Shown here in pieces: positions 1-8,999 of a stretch of DNA of 64,000 nucleotides (its first letter is position 1; every line of letters begins with the position of its first letter). Source of the DNA: Cryptomeria japonica (Eukaryota > Streptophyta > Pinopsida > Cupressales > Cupressaceae). Position numbers and translations under genes: made by a program. A model generated the notes under the pieces. The model made no database searches. It worked only from the letters and a program-made list of their open reading frames with translations, and was not told the DNA's origin. The stretch covers positions 909,545,009 to 909,609,008 of the forward strand of contig NC_081414.1 in the NCBI RefSeq assembly GCF_030272615.1. Reading direction: 5' to 3'.

Positions 1-2138
1 CAAGCCTGAAGATTAGTATCACCTATCAAGGTATATGTCTTATTGTTATAAATGAATTTAACTTGTCTATGCAATGTAGAGGGGACAGCTTGCATACTGT
101 GAATCCAAGGTCTCCCTAATAACAAGTTGTATGTTAGATTTCCCGACATAACATGGATAGGAGTAGGCAAAGTAACAGGTCCCACTGTGATTGGTAAGGT
201 GATAATACCTAATGAAGACTTAGCCACATTATCAAAGCCTCGAATGGGATGAGAGTCAAGCTCAATAAGGGATGTATCCACATTCATCTTATGCAATAGA
301 TTAATGCTACACACATTAAGGCCAGAGCCATTATCTACTAGTGTTCGTCTTATAGCAGTGTCATTTATGATAACCACAATCATCAAGGGATCATATTGAT
401 GTTGAATTTCACTAGTAGGCAACTCATCTTGGGTAAACACAATTTGAGCTTTAGGATTCATCACAGAGTTAACTAAAGATGCTATATTACTAGATGTATT
501 TGGTGGAGGAACATTCAAATCTTTCAAGGCATCTTGTAACATTCCATGATGAGCGGAAGAAGTTTGAATCAAATCCCAAAGGGATATCTTAGCAGGGGTA
601 GCTTTAAGTTGTTCTATGAGATCATATTCCTTACCAAGAACTTGTGAAATACGTGGAGCTTGGGGAAGAATAGGTTGGGAAGGAGGAAGTGAAGTTGGGA
701 TAACTAGAGGAGGATTAGGTTGCCTATTGTTTCTTGTGTTATAAGTATGGGCAACCACATGATAACTCTCTCTAGTTAGTTGCTTAGCATACTCATAAGG
801 GCTCTTAGAAGAATAACCTCCTTGCACAGTAATAATAGGTTTCTTAGGAGTGCAAAAAGAATCATTAGCATGACCACCTTGAACCACTAAGATAGGCTTA
901 TTTAAAGGTTGAGAATTTTGAGAAGGACAAGCACCTTGGACAGTGAAGAGAGGTTTGTTAGGTGTTTCATTCACATGTATCAAATTGATTGAGGATGGTT
1001 TAGAGGAATGAACAAAAGTGTTGGAAGAATTATTGATAGTCTTCTCTTGCACTAAAATCTTATCACAGATTAAATCAATTTTAGGAGAGAGACAAGGGGT
1101 AGGCATTGATGTTCTAGTAGGAAGAGTAATACTAGGAAAGGTCATATCATCCTCTATCATCAAAGGATCTACATGGGTAATAAACTCTGTAGGAGAAGGA
1201 TTAACATTACTCTCTAAAGTCTCACTTTTGAGAGGGAGATCTTTGAAAGAGATGTTAACCATCTTGCTTTGAACTAGGGTATCCTTATGAGTAGAACCAA
1301 ATTGAGGAGAGGGAGATGCTTTATTTTTAGAGGGAGAATAATTGAGATTCAAGGAAGGTGAGAAACTATCAAGGGAGTTTTCAATCTTGATTTCATCCCC
1401 TTTGGCTAGGGGTAAAGAATAATCTATACCTTCTTCTAATGGTTCATCCCAAATAGTGAGGTTGTTGAAAGGAATGTTTGAAGTATTGTCAATTTCGGGA
1501 GAGGAGATAACATTGTTTATTAATTCCTCATCCTTAGGAGGGAGAGCATTAATAGATGTGTTAAACTCATCCTCTTTCCTCAAAATATGTTCAATATGAT
1601 AGAGAGAATTAAGGAAATTGCTTATTATTTCATCTTCTTTCTCTAAGGGATGCTTATGGGTAAGACAAACTTTAGGAGAAGGGTAAGCATTTATCATTAA
1701 TTCATCATCTCTAGTGGGAATTTTGTTGGAAAAGGAAATGCCATCACTAGGAAATGTAGGGATAATGTCATCTTCTTGCACAAAAGGATCCTCATGAAGG
1801 GAGCATTTTTTAGGAGCCACAAAGTCATCAAGGGCATCATCTAACAAAGCATGATCATATCTATTAAAAGGTTTATCAAAAGGAGATATCTCTTCATAGA
1901 GGGGATCATTGAAAACAACCATGTTACTAGATTTAGTGGAAGAGCTGATAGGAATGTACCCTTGAGAGGAATCATTCGACTTATCTTTCTCATCACAACG
2001 AAATGGCATAGTAACAATGTTTATGAGTTTTTGGTAAAATGAAGGTTTGGTATATTTAGGTTTCAAAAATTCATCTAAAGCTTCATCTAACTCATAATCA
2101 TCACAAATATGAACATCTTGCAAATAAAAATCTGACAT
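1..2138 (-). CDS. Element D polyprotein N-terminal part with retropepsin domain (partial)
   Basis: My reading of the minus strand from an ATG at 2136-2138 is open for about 712 codons and runs off the left edge. The C-terminal part is a Ty3/gypsy aspartic protease: VDNGSGLN near residue 600 (the D-N-G form is common in plant gypsy elements) and LLLGRPWIHSM near residue 675. The upstream 590 residues show no gag fold or zinc knuckle that I recognise. They are acidic and contain diverged repeats around a TH-x-DPL-x(3)-EDD motif (near residues 113, 160, 283 and 325) and three close repeats of KP-[LI]-x(2)-VQG (about residues 393-440). The start lies about 150 bases downstream of the PBS, as expected for a first ORF. 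RT, RNase H and integrase, if present, would lie left of the window. Lack of stops suggests a young copy. Confidence 0.8.
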   Translation of the reverse strand, partial: MSDFYLQDVHICDDYELDEALDEFLKPKYTKPSFYQKLINIVTMPFRCDEKDKSNDSSQGYIPISSSTKSSNMVVFNDPLYEEISPFDKPFNRYDHALLDDALDDFVAPKKCSLHEDPFVQEDDIIPTFPSDGISFSNKIPTRDDELMINAYPSPKVCLTHKHPLEKEDEIISNFLNSLYHIEHILRKEDEFNTSINALPPKDEELINNVISSPEIDNTSNIPFNNLTIWDEPLEEGIDYSLPLAKGDEIKIENSLDSFSPSLNLNYSPSKNKASPSPQFGSTHKDTLVQSKMVNISFKDLPLKSETLESNVNPSPTEFITHVDPLMIEDDMTFPSITLPTRTSMPTPCLSPKIDLICDKILVQEKTINNSSNTFVHSSKPSSINLIHVNETPNKPLFTVQGACPSQNSQPLNKPILVVQGGHANDSFCTPKKPIITVQGGYSSKSPYEYAKQLTRESYHVVAHTYNTRNNRQPNPPLVIPTSLPPSQPILPQAPRISQVLGKEYDLIEQLKATPAKISLWDLIQTSSAHHGMLQDALKDLNVPPPNTSSNIASLVNSVMNPKAQIVFTQDELPTSEIQHQYDPLMIVVIINDTAIRRTLVDNGSGLNVCSINLLHKMNVDTSLIELDSHPIRGFDNVAKSSLGIITLPITVGPVTLPTPIHVMSGNLTYNLLLGRPWIHSMQAVPSTLHRQVKFIYNNKTYTLIGDTNLQA

Positions 2139-2283
2139 TTTGAAATTGCATAAAATTTTAAACACACAATGCAAAGAAACACACTTTTTTTTTCTTTTTT
2201 TCTTTTTAATGAAAATGAAATGAAAACACACTAAATCTAGATCTAGATCTAACAAATGCAATGCAAGAGGAAGCAATGATAGA
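2139..2283 (-). other. Element D leader between PBS and first ORF
   Basis: This is a short untranslated leader. It contains a pyrimidine-rich T/C run on the plus strand (about 2186-2206) and a small repeated agatct motif near 2237. No other feature is visible. Confidence 0.5.
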
Positions 2284-2301
2284 TTCACGTCGGGTTCACC
2301 A
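2284..2301 (-). other. Primer binding site of element D
   Basis: On the minus strand TGGTGAACCCGACGTGAA begins three bases after the LTR end. It has the TGG start that pairs with a tRNA CCA end. I cannot name the tRNA from memory with confidence; it is not the common plant tRNA-Met primer. Confidence 0.6.
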
Positions 2302-2304
2302 AAA

Positions 2305-3995
2305 TGTGTGGGGGAAAAAGTGACACTAAGCAAACATGCCCTAATCTCACTTTCAATCACACACTTGTGGAATACGAAAGAGCCTAGAGGTATCACACAA
2401 TTGGCTACTTCTTTTTGTGGAAGAGAGAGCCACAGGCTACCTATTAGGATTTCTATTCCTTTGTTGCAAATGATAGATAGAATGATGCAAGTTCAATTCC
2501 TAACCCCAAAGTGCAAGTACGAACTAATAACAAGATTGCAGAATTGAACTTAAACAATGGAAAGCTGTAAATACAAGGATAAGACAAGAATGAAAATGTA
2601 TACCCGGAGTTAAAATCTGACTGAAAATGTTTGGGACAGGGGTGCAGGCACCACTGTCCTGATTCTGCCCCTAAAACTGCTCCAGAAACTGTTGTTTTGC
2701 ACTTTGGAAAAAGCTGTCAAAAATGCTGAAAATGCTGTCTGTCAGGAGGACCAGGGCGCCCAGCGCCCCTATCCCAGGGACCAGGGTGCCCAGTGCCCCT
2801 GTCCTGGCAGGACCAGGGTGCCCCATGCCCCTGTCCTGGTCTTTTTGCTCTGCAATTTGGTGTGGAGTGCTATCTTGACCTGCTTTTCCCGGATCTGTCA
2901 CCTGCGGCGTCGTCCGAGTCCCGAAACCTGCACTTATATCTGAAAAGGGTATGGGTGGCTATATAGGGTTTTGCCTTAGTCAAACCCCCACTTTGGTGAT
3001 TTCCACCTCCACGAATAGCCAAGTTGTATTGTAAAATGTATTGTGTGTGCAGACCTAGTGTGTGTGCAAGGTCCTTAAATGCAAGAAAGCAAACTAGAGC
3101 AACCTAGAAAGTAAACCCTAATTGCTTGTAAATGATAATGTAAATGCTCTAAATCAAGATGCAAAGTGATCTAAAGCATGAATAAAGGATATGTTGAAGC
3201 TTATGCAAAGACATGAAAACAACATGAAATCATACCCAACCCTCAAGGGAGGAGTACAAGCCAGTCTTCAGTTGGTAATCTCCTATTGTTCTTCAATGTC
3301 TTCCAAGCCCTAAATGGATGAATGAAATTGATAAATTCTTGATAGAAGGATGTTGAATGTTGTTGAAGTCCTCAAAGATCTGCTCTTTTGCTACATATGA
3401 GGTTCCTGAAAACGAAAATCGGATCCTCTCAAATGAAGAAAGAGAGCTCTTATATATGAAACCCTAGGTCTTAATTCCAACTTTTGGCTAACCTAGAGAT
3501 TGAATCTCCTGCCAATTTCTTGGGGTTAAGCTTTATTTTATGATTGGGTCATGCTCCTAAAATTTCGGGAAAAATGTCCGGGACCATGTGCACTCTGAGC
3601 GCCATGGTCCTCTCCCGGCGCCATGGTCCCGACAACTTTTCACCAAATTTTCAGGGCCATTGGATATGATGATTTTAGAGAGAATCCCGAAGTTACAGCT
3701 GATTTTGAGAAGTTTTGACCCTTGAAATCAAGCCCCCAAGTTCAAAATAGGACCTAATTAGGGTTTTTGATTAAATGATGTATTGGAAGAATAAAATGAA
3801 AGGGGCACACTTTAATGAAAGGGCCCAACTTTATGATGTGGGAGATGATGAAATAGAACCTTAGACCTAATTAATTTGACTAATTAAGTGCTAAAGGGGA
3901 AATGCAATGCAAAATGCAAAATGTGCCAAGGCGGGTGCTAAACTAGGTGTGAAATTGTACCACCCTAGCAAGTGCATACAATTTACAACGCTACA
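2305..3995 (-). repeat. 5' LTR of element D
   Basis: On the minus strand this begins TGTAGCGTTG at 3995 and ends CCCCCACACA at 2305, followed by TTT and the PBS, so it is a TG...CA LTR of about 1.69 kb. It holds a GC-rich minisatellite (2749-2841) and a second GC-rich patch at 3585-3640. The matching 3' LTR must lie outside the window, so the ends cannot be checked against a copy. The base right of 3995 is element A sequence, with gtaat at 3996-4000 as one half of a possible target duplication. Confidence 0.7.
2749..2841. repeat. GC-rich minisatellite in the D LTR
   Basis: Three tandem copies of a 30-32-base unit start gaccaggg at 2749, 2779 and 2811, each followed by ygccc and a cccctrtcc block. 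The units are nearly self-complementary (ccaggg/ccctgg type halves) and could fold into hairpins. Short open frames on both strands here are by-products of the repeat. Confidence 0.8.
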
Positions 3996-4372
3996 GTAAT
4001 AAATGAATTTTTCCTAACCCTTTCAGACACCCTATTATCGCAAACTACTCACAAAAGTTCTCCTACAGATCTCCAATTTTGCTCAAATACTTTTGGAAAT
4101 CCTTCCAGATGATCTACAATACATCAATGCAACCACTAACAATCTACCACATTCGGGAACCAACTTCCGACAGGGGAGGAAAATATTTTCTTGAACACCC
4201 CCCTAGTCCAAAGGCCTTAAAGTAATTCTTAGAGGATTTTCCAGCACTGGATTCAAGTGTGGATCCATTTCTTACATTGTCATCACTCTTTTTCACCCAT
4301 GTCTTCTTCATCTAATTCCTGATCTCATCCCCTAATTAGTTTTCCTTTTCCCTTTTCATCTTTTTTCATACT
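3996..4372 (-). other. Element A sequence downstream of gag
   Basis: Minus-strand sequence after the gag stop. It contains short Lys/Asp/Glu-rich stretches that resemble the tail of the gag of element F, then decays. The left end is cut where the D LTR begins. No PPT or 3' LTR of A is present before that boundary, so this end of A was lost or lies beyond D. Confidence 0.45.
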
Positions 4373-5287
4373 TTATTTCTTGTCTATCGGACTATTCCTA
4401 TTCACACTCTTACATCTGCAAAATTTTGCAATGTGGCCAAATTTGTTACAATTATAGCACACAACATTTCTCTGTCTAGGCTTGTAATTCCCTTGATTTC
4501 CTCTTGATCTATGCTGATTAACAATATGACCAAACCTACCACAAGCATAACATCTAAAATTCCTTCTATTGAAATAGTTATCTATCATATTTCCGCATTC
4601 ACTTGATTTATGACCATACTTGATGTAGTTAAAACACCAACCATAGAAAGATGGACCATTTTGATTCATCCTATTTCTTCATTGACTATATTGATGACCA
4701 AAATTATTGCAAACAAAATGGTTACCATTGAAATTTTTAGCATTAGGTTTTCTTACTGGAGATCTTTTAGATTTGTTCTTCTAATGTTTTGACTGAGGAT
4801 TGCTTTGACCGGATCTGGAGCTTTCTCCTTTCTCATATCCAAGAGCTCGCTTGTCATCTTTGTTCGTCTAACTTTGTAGCAACTCATCAAGTTTAGCTGA
4901 GCTAATCTTTAACTTCTCCTTTACTCATTAGCAGTGGCAAGTTCATCCCTAAGAATGATAATATGCCTTTCAATCTCTTCTTCATTGTTTTTGGATTGTT
5001 GCAACTCAAGCTTTAGCTGATCCTTCTCACAATTAAGTCTGCAACATTTATCAATGTTTTTTTCAAAGACTAATTAAGGTTCCCTTCATTCTTATTTCTT
5101 CCCTCAATCTCCTTGGTCAACCTCATTACTATAGATTTCATCTCATTTTTCCAAACTACTTTATCACTAGCAAGCTTTTCACATTCTTCTGAATTACCCT
5201 TGAAAGCTTGATTCAAGGGACCATCATCTATGCTTTGGCTTTCTTTTTTCTTTAGCTGATCAACAAGTTTCTTTCTCTTTTTCCAGG
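4373..5287 (-). pseudogene. Element A gag, C-terminal half with zinc knuckles
   Basis: Decayed nucleocapsid-type gag. The last open piece (4373-4669) holds CCHC knuckles: CYNCNKFGHIAKFC is intact, CYACGRFGHIVNQH has lost its last Cys, and CFNYIKYGHKSSEC has lost its second Cys. Upstream (about 4800-5287) is a charged, coiled-coil-like stretch with several stops and frameshifts. The same architecture occurs in element F (51324-52439), so A and F belong to one family. The reading frame at 5287 continues directly into the frame that resumes at 26052 once element B and one copy of its duplicated target are removed. Gag packages element RNA; this copy is dead. Confidence 0.75.
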
Positions 5288-5621
5288 TGTTTATGGTGAA
5301 AATGGAACAACAATTTTGAAAGACTAAATGAATTCAACCACAAAACTCTAGCCTAACAACAACAAAGATCCACCATAACATATGAATGTTACCTAAGACA
5401 ATGCATATCAAATGAAATCACAAAGATTATACCGTCACATGTCCAATAGGGTTTGGATCTCCATTCTTCCTATCTCCATTGATCTTGCTTGATATATTTT
5501 CTCTCATATTTTATGTGTGCACAAGAGCTCAACAAAGAACGGAAATGTGGTTGGAAGTAGGCTTGATCGCATATGAAAGTTCGAATGCTAGAGTAGTCTG
5601 GGGTTGAATAGAATTGATTAG

Positions 5622-6411
5622 TGTAGACACCCAAAATTGTCCAGTCTAATTAAATAAATATTTTATTTATTTATCTAAGCTTAATTCTTCTATTAATTAA
5701 ATAAATATTTATTTATTTAATTAATTCATTTATCCTCTTCTAGCCTTATTTCTCATTTAAATAAATACATTTATTTATTTAAATTTTCCTTTTTCTAAAT
5801 TAAATAAATATCTTATTTATTTAATTGATCCCACTTCTTCTATTAATTAAATAAATCTTTATTTATTTAATTAATTCATTAACCTTTTCTACCCATGACA
5901 CATGTCATTCATCTCTTAATTCATACACTACCTACCCCTTTCACTATTTTATTATTTCTTTTACCTACCCTCTAATCATAGCCGACCTCCTTTTACACCT
6001 CTCAATCTTATCCCTCCATTTCATATAGTGTCTTCTATATAAGGAGATGCTTCCTTCATTATCAAACCTTAATCAATCTATGCAAACCCCCCGTTGGCTA
6101 CTTGACTACACTACGCTTTTGAACATAGGCGATCCTACTTGCAACCACATTCCATTCTTTGTTGAGCTCTTGTGCACATAAAATCTGAGAGCAAATATAT
6201 CAAGCAAGATCAATGGAGATAGGAAGAATGGAGATCCAAACCCTATTGGACATGTGATGGTATAATCTTTGTGATTTCATTTGATTTGCATTGTCTTAGG
6301 TAATCTTCATATGTTATGGTGGATCTTTGTTGTTGTTAGGCTAGGGTTTTGTGGTTGAATTCATTTAGCCTTTCAATATCGTTATTATTGTATCCATTTT
6401 CACCATACACA
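5622..6411 (+). mobile_element. Solo LTR of the B family, inserted in reverse inside the B 3' LTR
   Basis: A 790-base unit runs from TGTAGACACC to CCATACACA on the plus strand. It is flanked by perfect 5-bp duplications attag at 5617-5621 and 6412-6416. Removing it and one attag restores the surrounding LTR in line with the copy at 25251-26051. No internal sequence remains, so it is a solo LTR, the usual product of LTR-LTR recombination. Confidence 0.9.
6036..6043 (+). promoter_or_regulatory. TATA box in the solo LTR
   Basis: tatataag occurs in the middle of the LTR, followed about 30 bases later by an A/C-rich stretch, the usual layout of an LTR core promoter. The same motif occurs in reverse in the flanking B LTR (near 6458) and in the 5' LTR (near 25645). 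Confidence 0.5.
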
Positions 6412-6887
6412 ATTAGTATTATTGAATATAGGAGGATTGATAATGAAGGAAGCATCTCCTTATATAGAAGACACTATAAGAAAAAGAGCGATAAGATCGA
6501 GAAGTGTAAAAGATAAATGGTCGGCTAGGATTAGAGGGTAGGTAGAGGAAATAAGAAAATAATGAGAGGGTAGGTAGTGTAGGAATTAAGAGATGAATAA
6601 CATGTGTCATGGGTAGAAAAGGCTAATGAGTTAATTAAATAAATAGATTTATTTAATTAATAGAGGAAGTGGGATCAATTAAATAAATAAGAGTATTTAT
6701 TTAATTTGGGAAAATGATTATTTAAATAAATAAATATATTTATTTAAATGAGAAATAAGGCTAGAAGAGGATAAATGAATTAATTAAATAAATAAAGATT
6801 TATTCAATTAATAGAATAATTAGGCTTAAAATAATTAAATAAATAAAATATTTATTTAATTAGACAAGACAATTTTAGGTGTCTACA

Positions 6888-6901
6888 TTTTGCCCCTCTT
6901 T
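6888..6901 (-). other. Polypurine tract of element B
   Basis: On the minus strand AAAGAGGGGCAAAA directly precedes the TGTAGACACC start of the 3' LTR. This is a standard plus-strand DNA primer site and confirms element orientation. Confidence 0.85.
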
Positions 6902-7702
6902 GAGATAATGCGGCTTGTCGCATTGTTTCAAAGAAGATAAGATGAAATGATACAAAGCTACCCCAACATGGGAATGATATGCCCCCTTGAGAGATTGGAT
7001 GAAAATGTTTGAAAAGATTGCAGACAATCTCTCGATAAGAAAGAAAGGCTAGAAAGGATTGACCGGATGGAGTGACATAGTCACGGGATAAAGAAGATTG
7101 ACTATGACTAGGGAAATGAGGGCTAGGGTAGTCTATAAGATAGACTACGAGGGAAAACATCCTCAATTTCATCCACACATTGAAGAGATCAAAGTGCAGA
7201 GAGAGCAGATAGTAGTCAGCAGCGATGGCACTGGTGCATAAATTCGATCGCGTTCGCCGATTTTAGAGGCCAGCAGATGCAGGAGAGCCAGTAAGTATCG
7301 TGGAACCTCCTTGTACTTTGCCATATTAATTGTTGTCATGAATGCATGTTAGGTAGAGAAATAAATGAACTTTAGATATGTCAAGCGGGGGAAAAAAATG
7401 CTAAGGCGTGTCTGCGTTGGTGCCAGGCGCGTCTGGGTAGGATAGGTGCGTCTGTGTAGTATGTAAGTGTGTTTGTGTCATGAATGCTCATTTATGTCTT
7501 CAAGGCCAAATCAACAGTTTTGTGATGAACATATGCTGTCGATTGGATAAGCTACTTAGAGGATACACTCAAGAAGGTCCTCTAGGGAAGACTAGGGTAG
7601 AAGATAGGGCTAGGATTGACAAATCTATGATAGAACATACGTTGCCAATTAGGAAACTACTCAAGAGGATATACTCAAGTAGAGGCCCTAGGATAAATCA
7701 AG
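6902..7702. other. Element B 3' region, proximal part, no gene seen
   Basis: Non-coding region between the PPT and the tandem repeat. Short open frames at 6852-7178 and 7480-7713 have no recognisable content. No gene is supported. Confidence 0.4.
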
Positions 7703-8010
7703 GCACTTTGTGATGAACAGGGAGTACCAAAAGGTAGTACTTTGTGATGAATAGGTAGTACTAAAAAGAGCAGCACCTTGTGATGAACAGGGAATGCCAA
7801 AAAGTAGTACTTTGTGATGAACAAGGAGTACTAAAGAGAGTAGCACTTTGTGATGAACAGGGAATGCCAAAAAGTAGTACTTTGTGATGAATAGGGAGTA
7901 CTAAAAAGAGAAGCACTTTGTGATGAACAAGGAATGCCAAAAAGGTAGTACTTTGTGATGAACAAGGAGTACTAAAAAGAGCAGCACTTTGTGATGAACA
8001 AGGAATGCCA
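7703..8010. repeat. Alternating 34/36-base tandem repeat in element B
   Basis: Nine half-units each contain ctttgtgatgaa. They alternate between a gcactttg...atgcc form of about 34 bases and a gtactttg...gtact form of about 36 bases, giving about 4.5 copies of a 70-base higher-order unit. Overlapping minus-strand open frames (7688-8114) arise from the repeat and are not called as genes. Confidence 0.85.
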
Positions 8011-8059
8011 CTATGACTGACACAATTGATTTGCTTGACTGCAGGAGGACCTACTGATG

Positions 8060-8999
8060 CTAGAGTCACGGGAGAGATTCCCTTCAACTTAGAGTTTATG
8101 AGCAGAGTTGACACTCGAGGATAGAGTAGCAGTTTAGGCTATGGGCTTGCAATATATTTTGTATGTGCTTGAGTTTTGGGCGAACATGGGATTGCTGACT
8201 GCATTAGCGGAGAGATGGCACTCAGAGACATGTATGTTTTATTTGCCGATGGGTGAGATGATAGTCACCTTAGAGGATGTATATAAGATATTGAGGATAC
8301 CAATCGATGGGGAGTTGGTTCCTTATGATCGAGATGGAGACAACGATGCACTAAGATGAGTGTTTTTTAGGATCCAGGACTGGAGATGAGGGTTGGACAT
8401 GTGGCTTGGGATACCATGACACAGACATGATTGGTGCTATGGGCAATGCTGGCAGGAGTGATCAGTGGATTCCTCTATCCGGATAGGGCGACATGAGGGT
8501 TGGCAGTGGGATGGGGGAGAAGGATGAGCTACTATCCTCGAGGGAGATCTGTCAGGGACAGGTAGATGAGATCCAGGATTTGGAGAGGGAGACATCTAGG
8601 CTCAAGAGATAGCTAATGGATACAAAGCGAGAGAGGGATCAAGCTATTCAGTGCTATACAGAGGTTGAGACAGCACTGAGGGTAGGGACGCAGGCACCAG
8701 AGAACATAGGAGCTTGATATGCCTATGTTCTATGAGCCAGGGAGAAGATAGGATACTGGAGAGACCTATACTATGGAGTAGTACCACTAGATCAGTGGGC
8801 TAGGAGCTTCCAGAGACCATCGCGGATGATGACGACCACTGGAGGGAGAGACAGGAGATAGGTATCTAGTGGTGGGGTCATGGGTCTTCCACCACCACTA
8901 GATTGAGGGGGCAGGAGAGATGATCTTGGGGTGGGTCCTTCCAGGACTCAGACTCCATCGAGGCCAGCCAGCTCCGAGGGAGGGAGTTCATCATAGCCT
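8060..8999 (+). pseudogene. Plant mobile domain (PMD) fragment, antisense within element B
   Basis: The plus-strand piece 8141-8359 encodes LLTALAERWHSETCMFYLPM followed by GEMIVTLEDVYKILRIPIDG. This is the hallmark stretch of the plant mobile domain (aminotransferase-like, PMD; also found in MAIN/MAIL proteins and serine/threonine phosphatase 7 long-form homologues). Just upstream, after a stop, the frame gives a typical LTLEDR-like lead-in. Downstream, frameshifted pieces include a coiled-coil stretch (QVDEIQDLERETSRLK, from about 8560). PMD sequences are known passengers of plant transposons. This copy lies opposite to gag/pol of B in its 3' region, as an antisense additional ORF would. 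It has many stops and frameshifts, so it is non-functional. Confidence 0.75.

Larger units (their letters stand above)
5288..6887 (-). repeat. 3' LTR of element B, split by a solo LTR
   Basis: The segments 5288-5621 and 6417-6887 together make about 805 bases and match the 5' LTR at 25251-26051 in the same orientation. On the minus strand it runs TGTAGACACC ... CCATAAACA. The outer half carries repeated palindromic blocks of the taaataaata/tatttattta type. It differs from the 5' LTR by scattered substitutions and small indels, such as a roughly 22-base AT block present here near 6740 and missing near 25913. Confidence 0.85.

Noticed and set aside
2671-2943. Open frames on both strands rich in Pro/Gly
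   Set aside because: They come from the GC-rich minisatellite in the D LTR.
7688-8114. Minus-strand open frames with repeated VHHKVLL/SSQS peptides, and a CRISPR-like look
   Set aside because: They are products of the 34/36-base tandem repeat. The unit is not a multiple of three, units are adjacent without unique spacers, and the DNA is eukaryotic.
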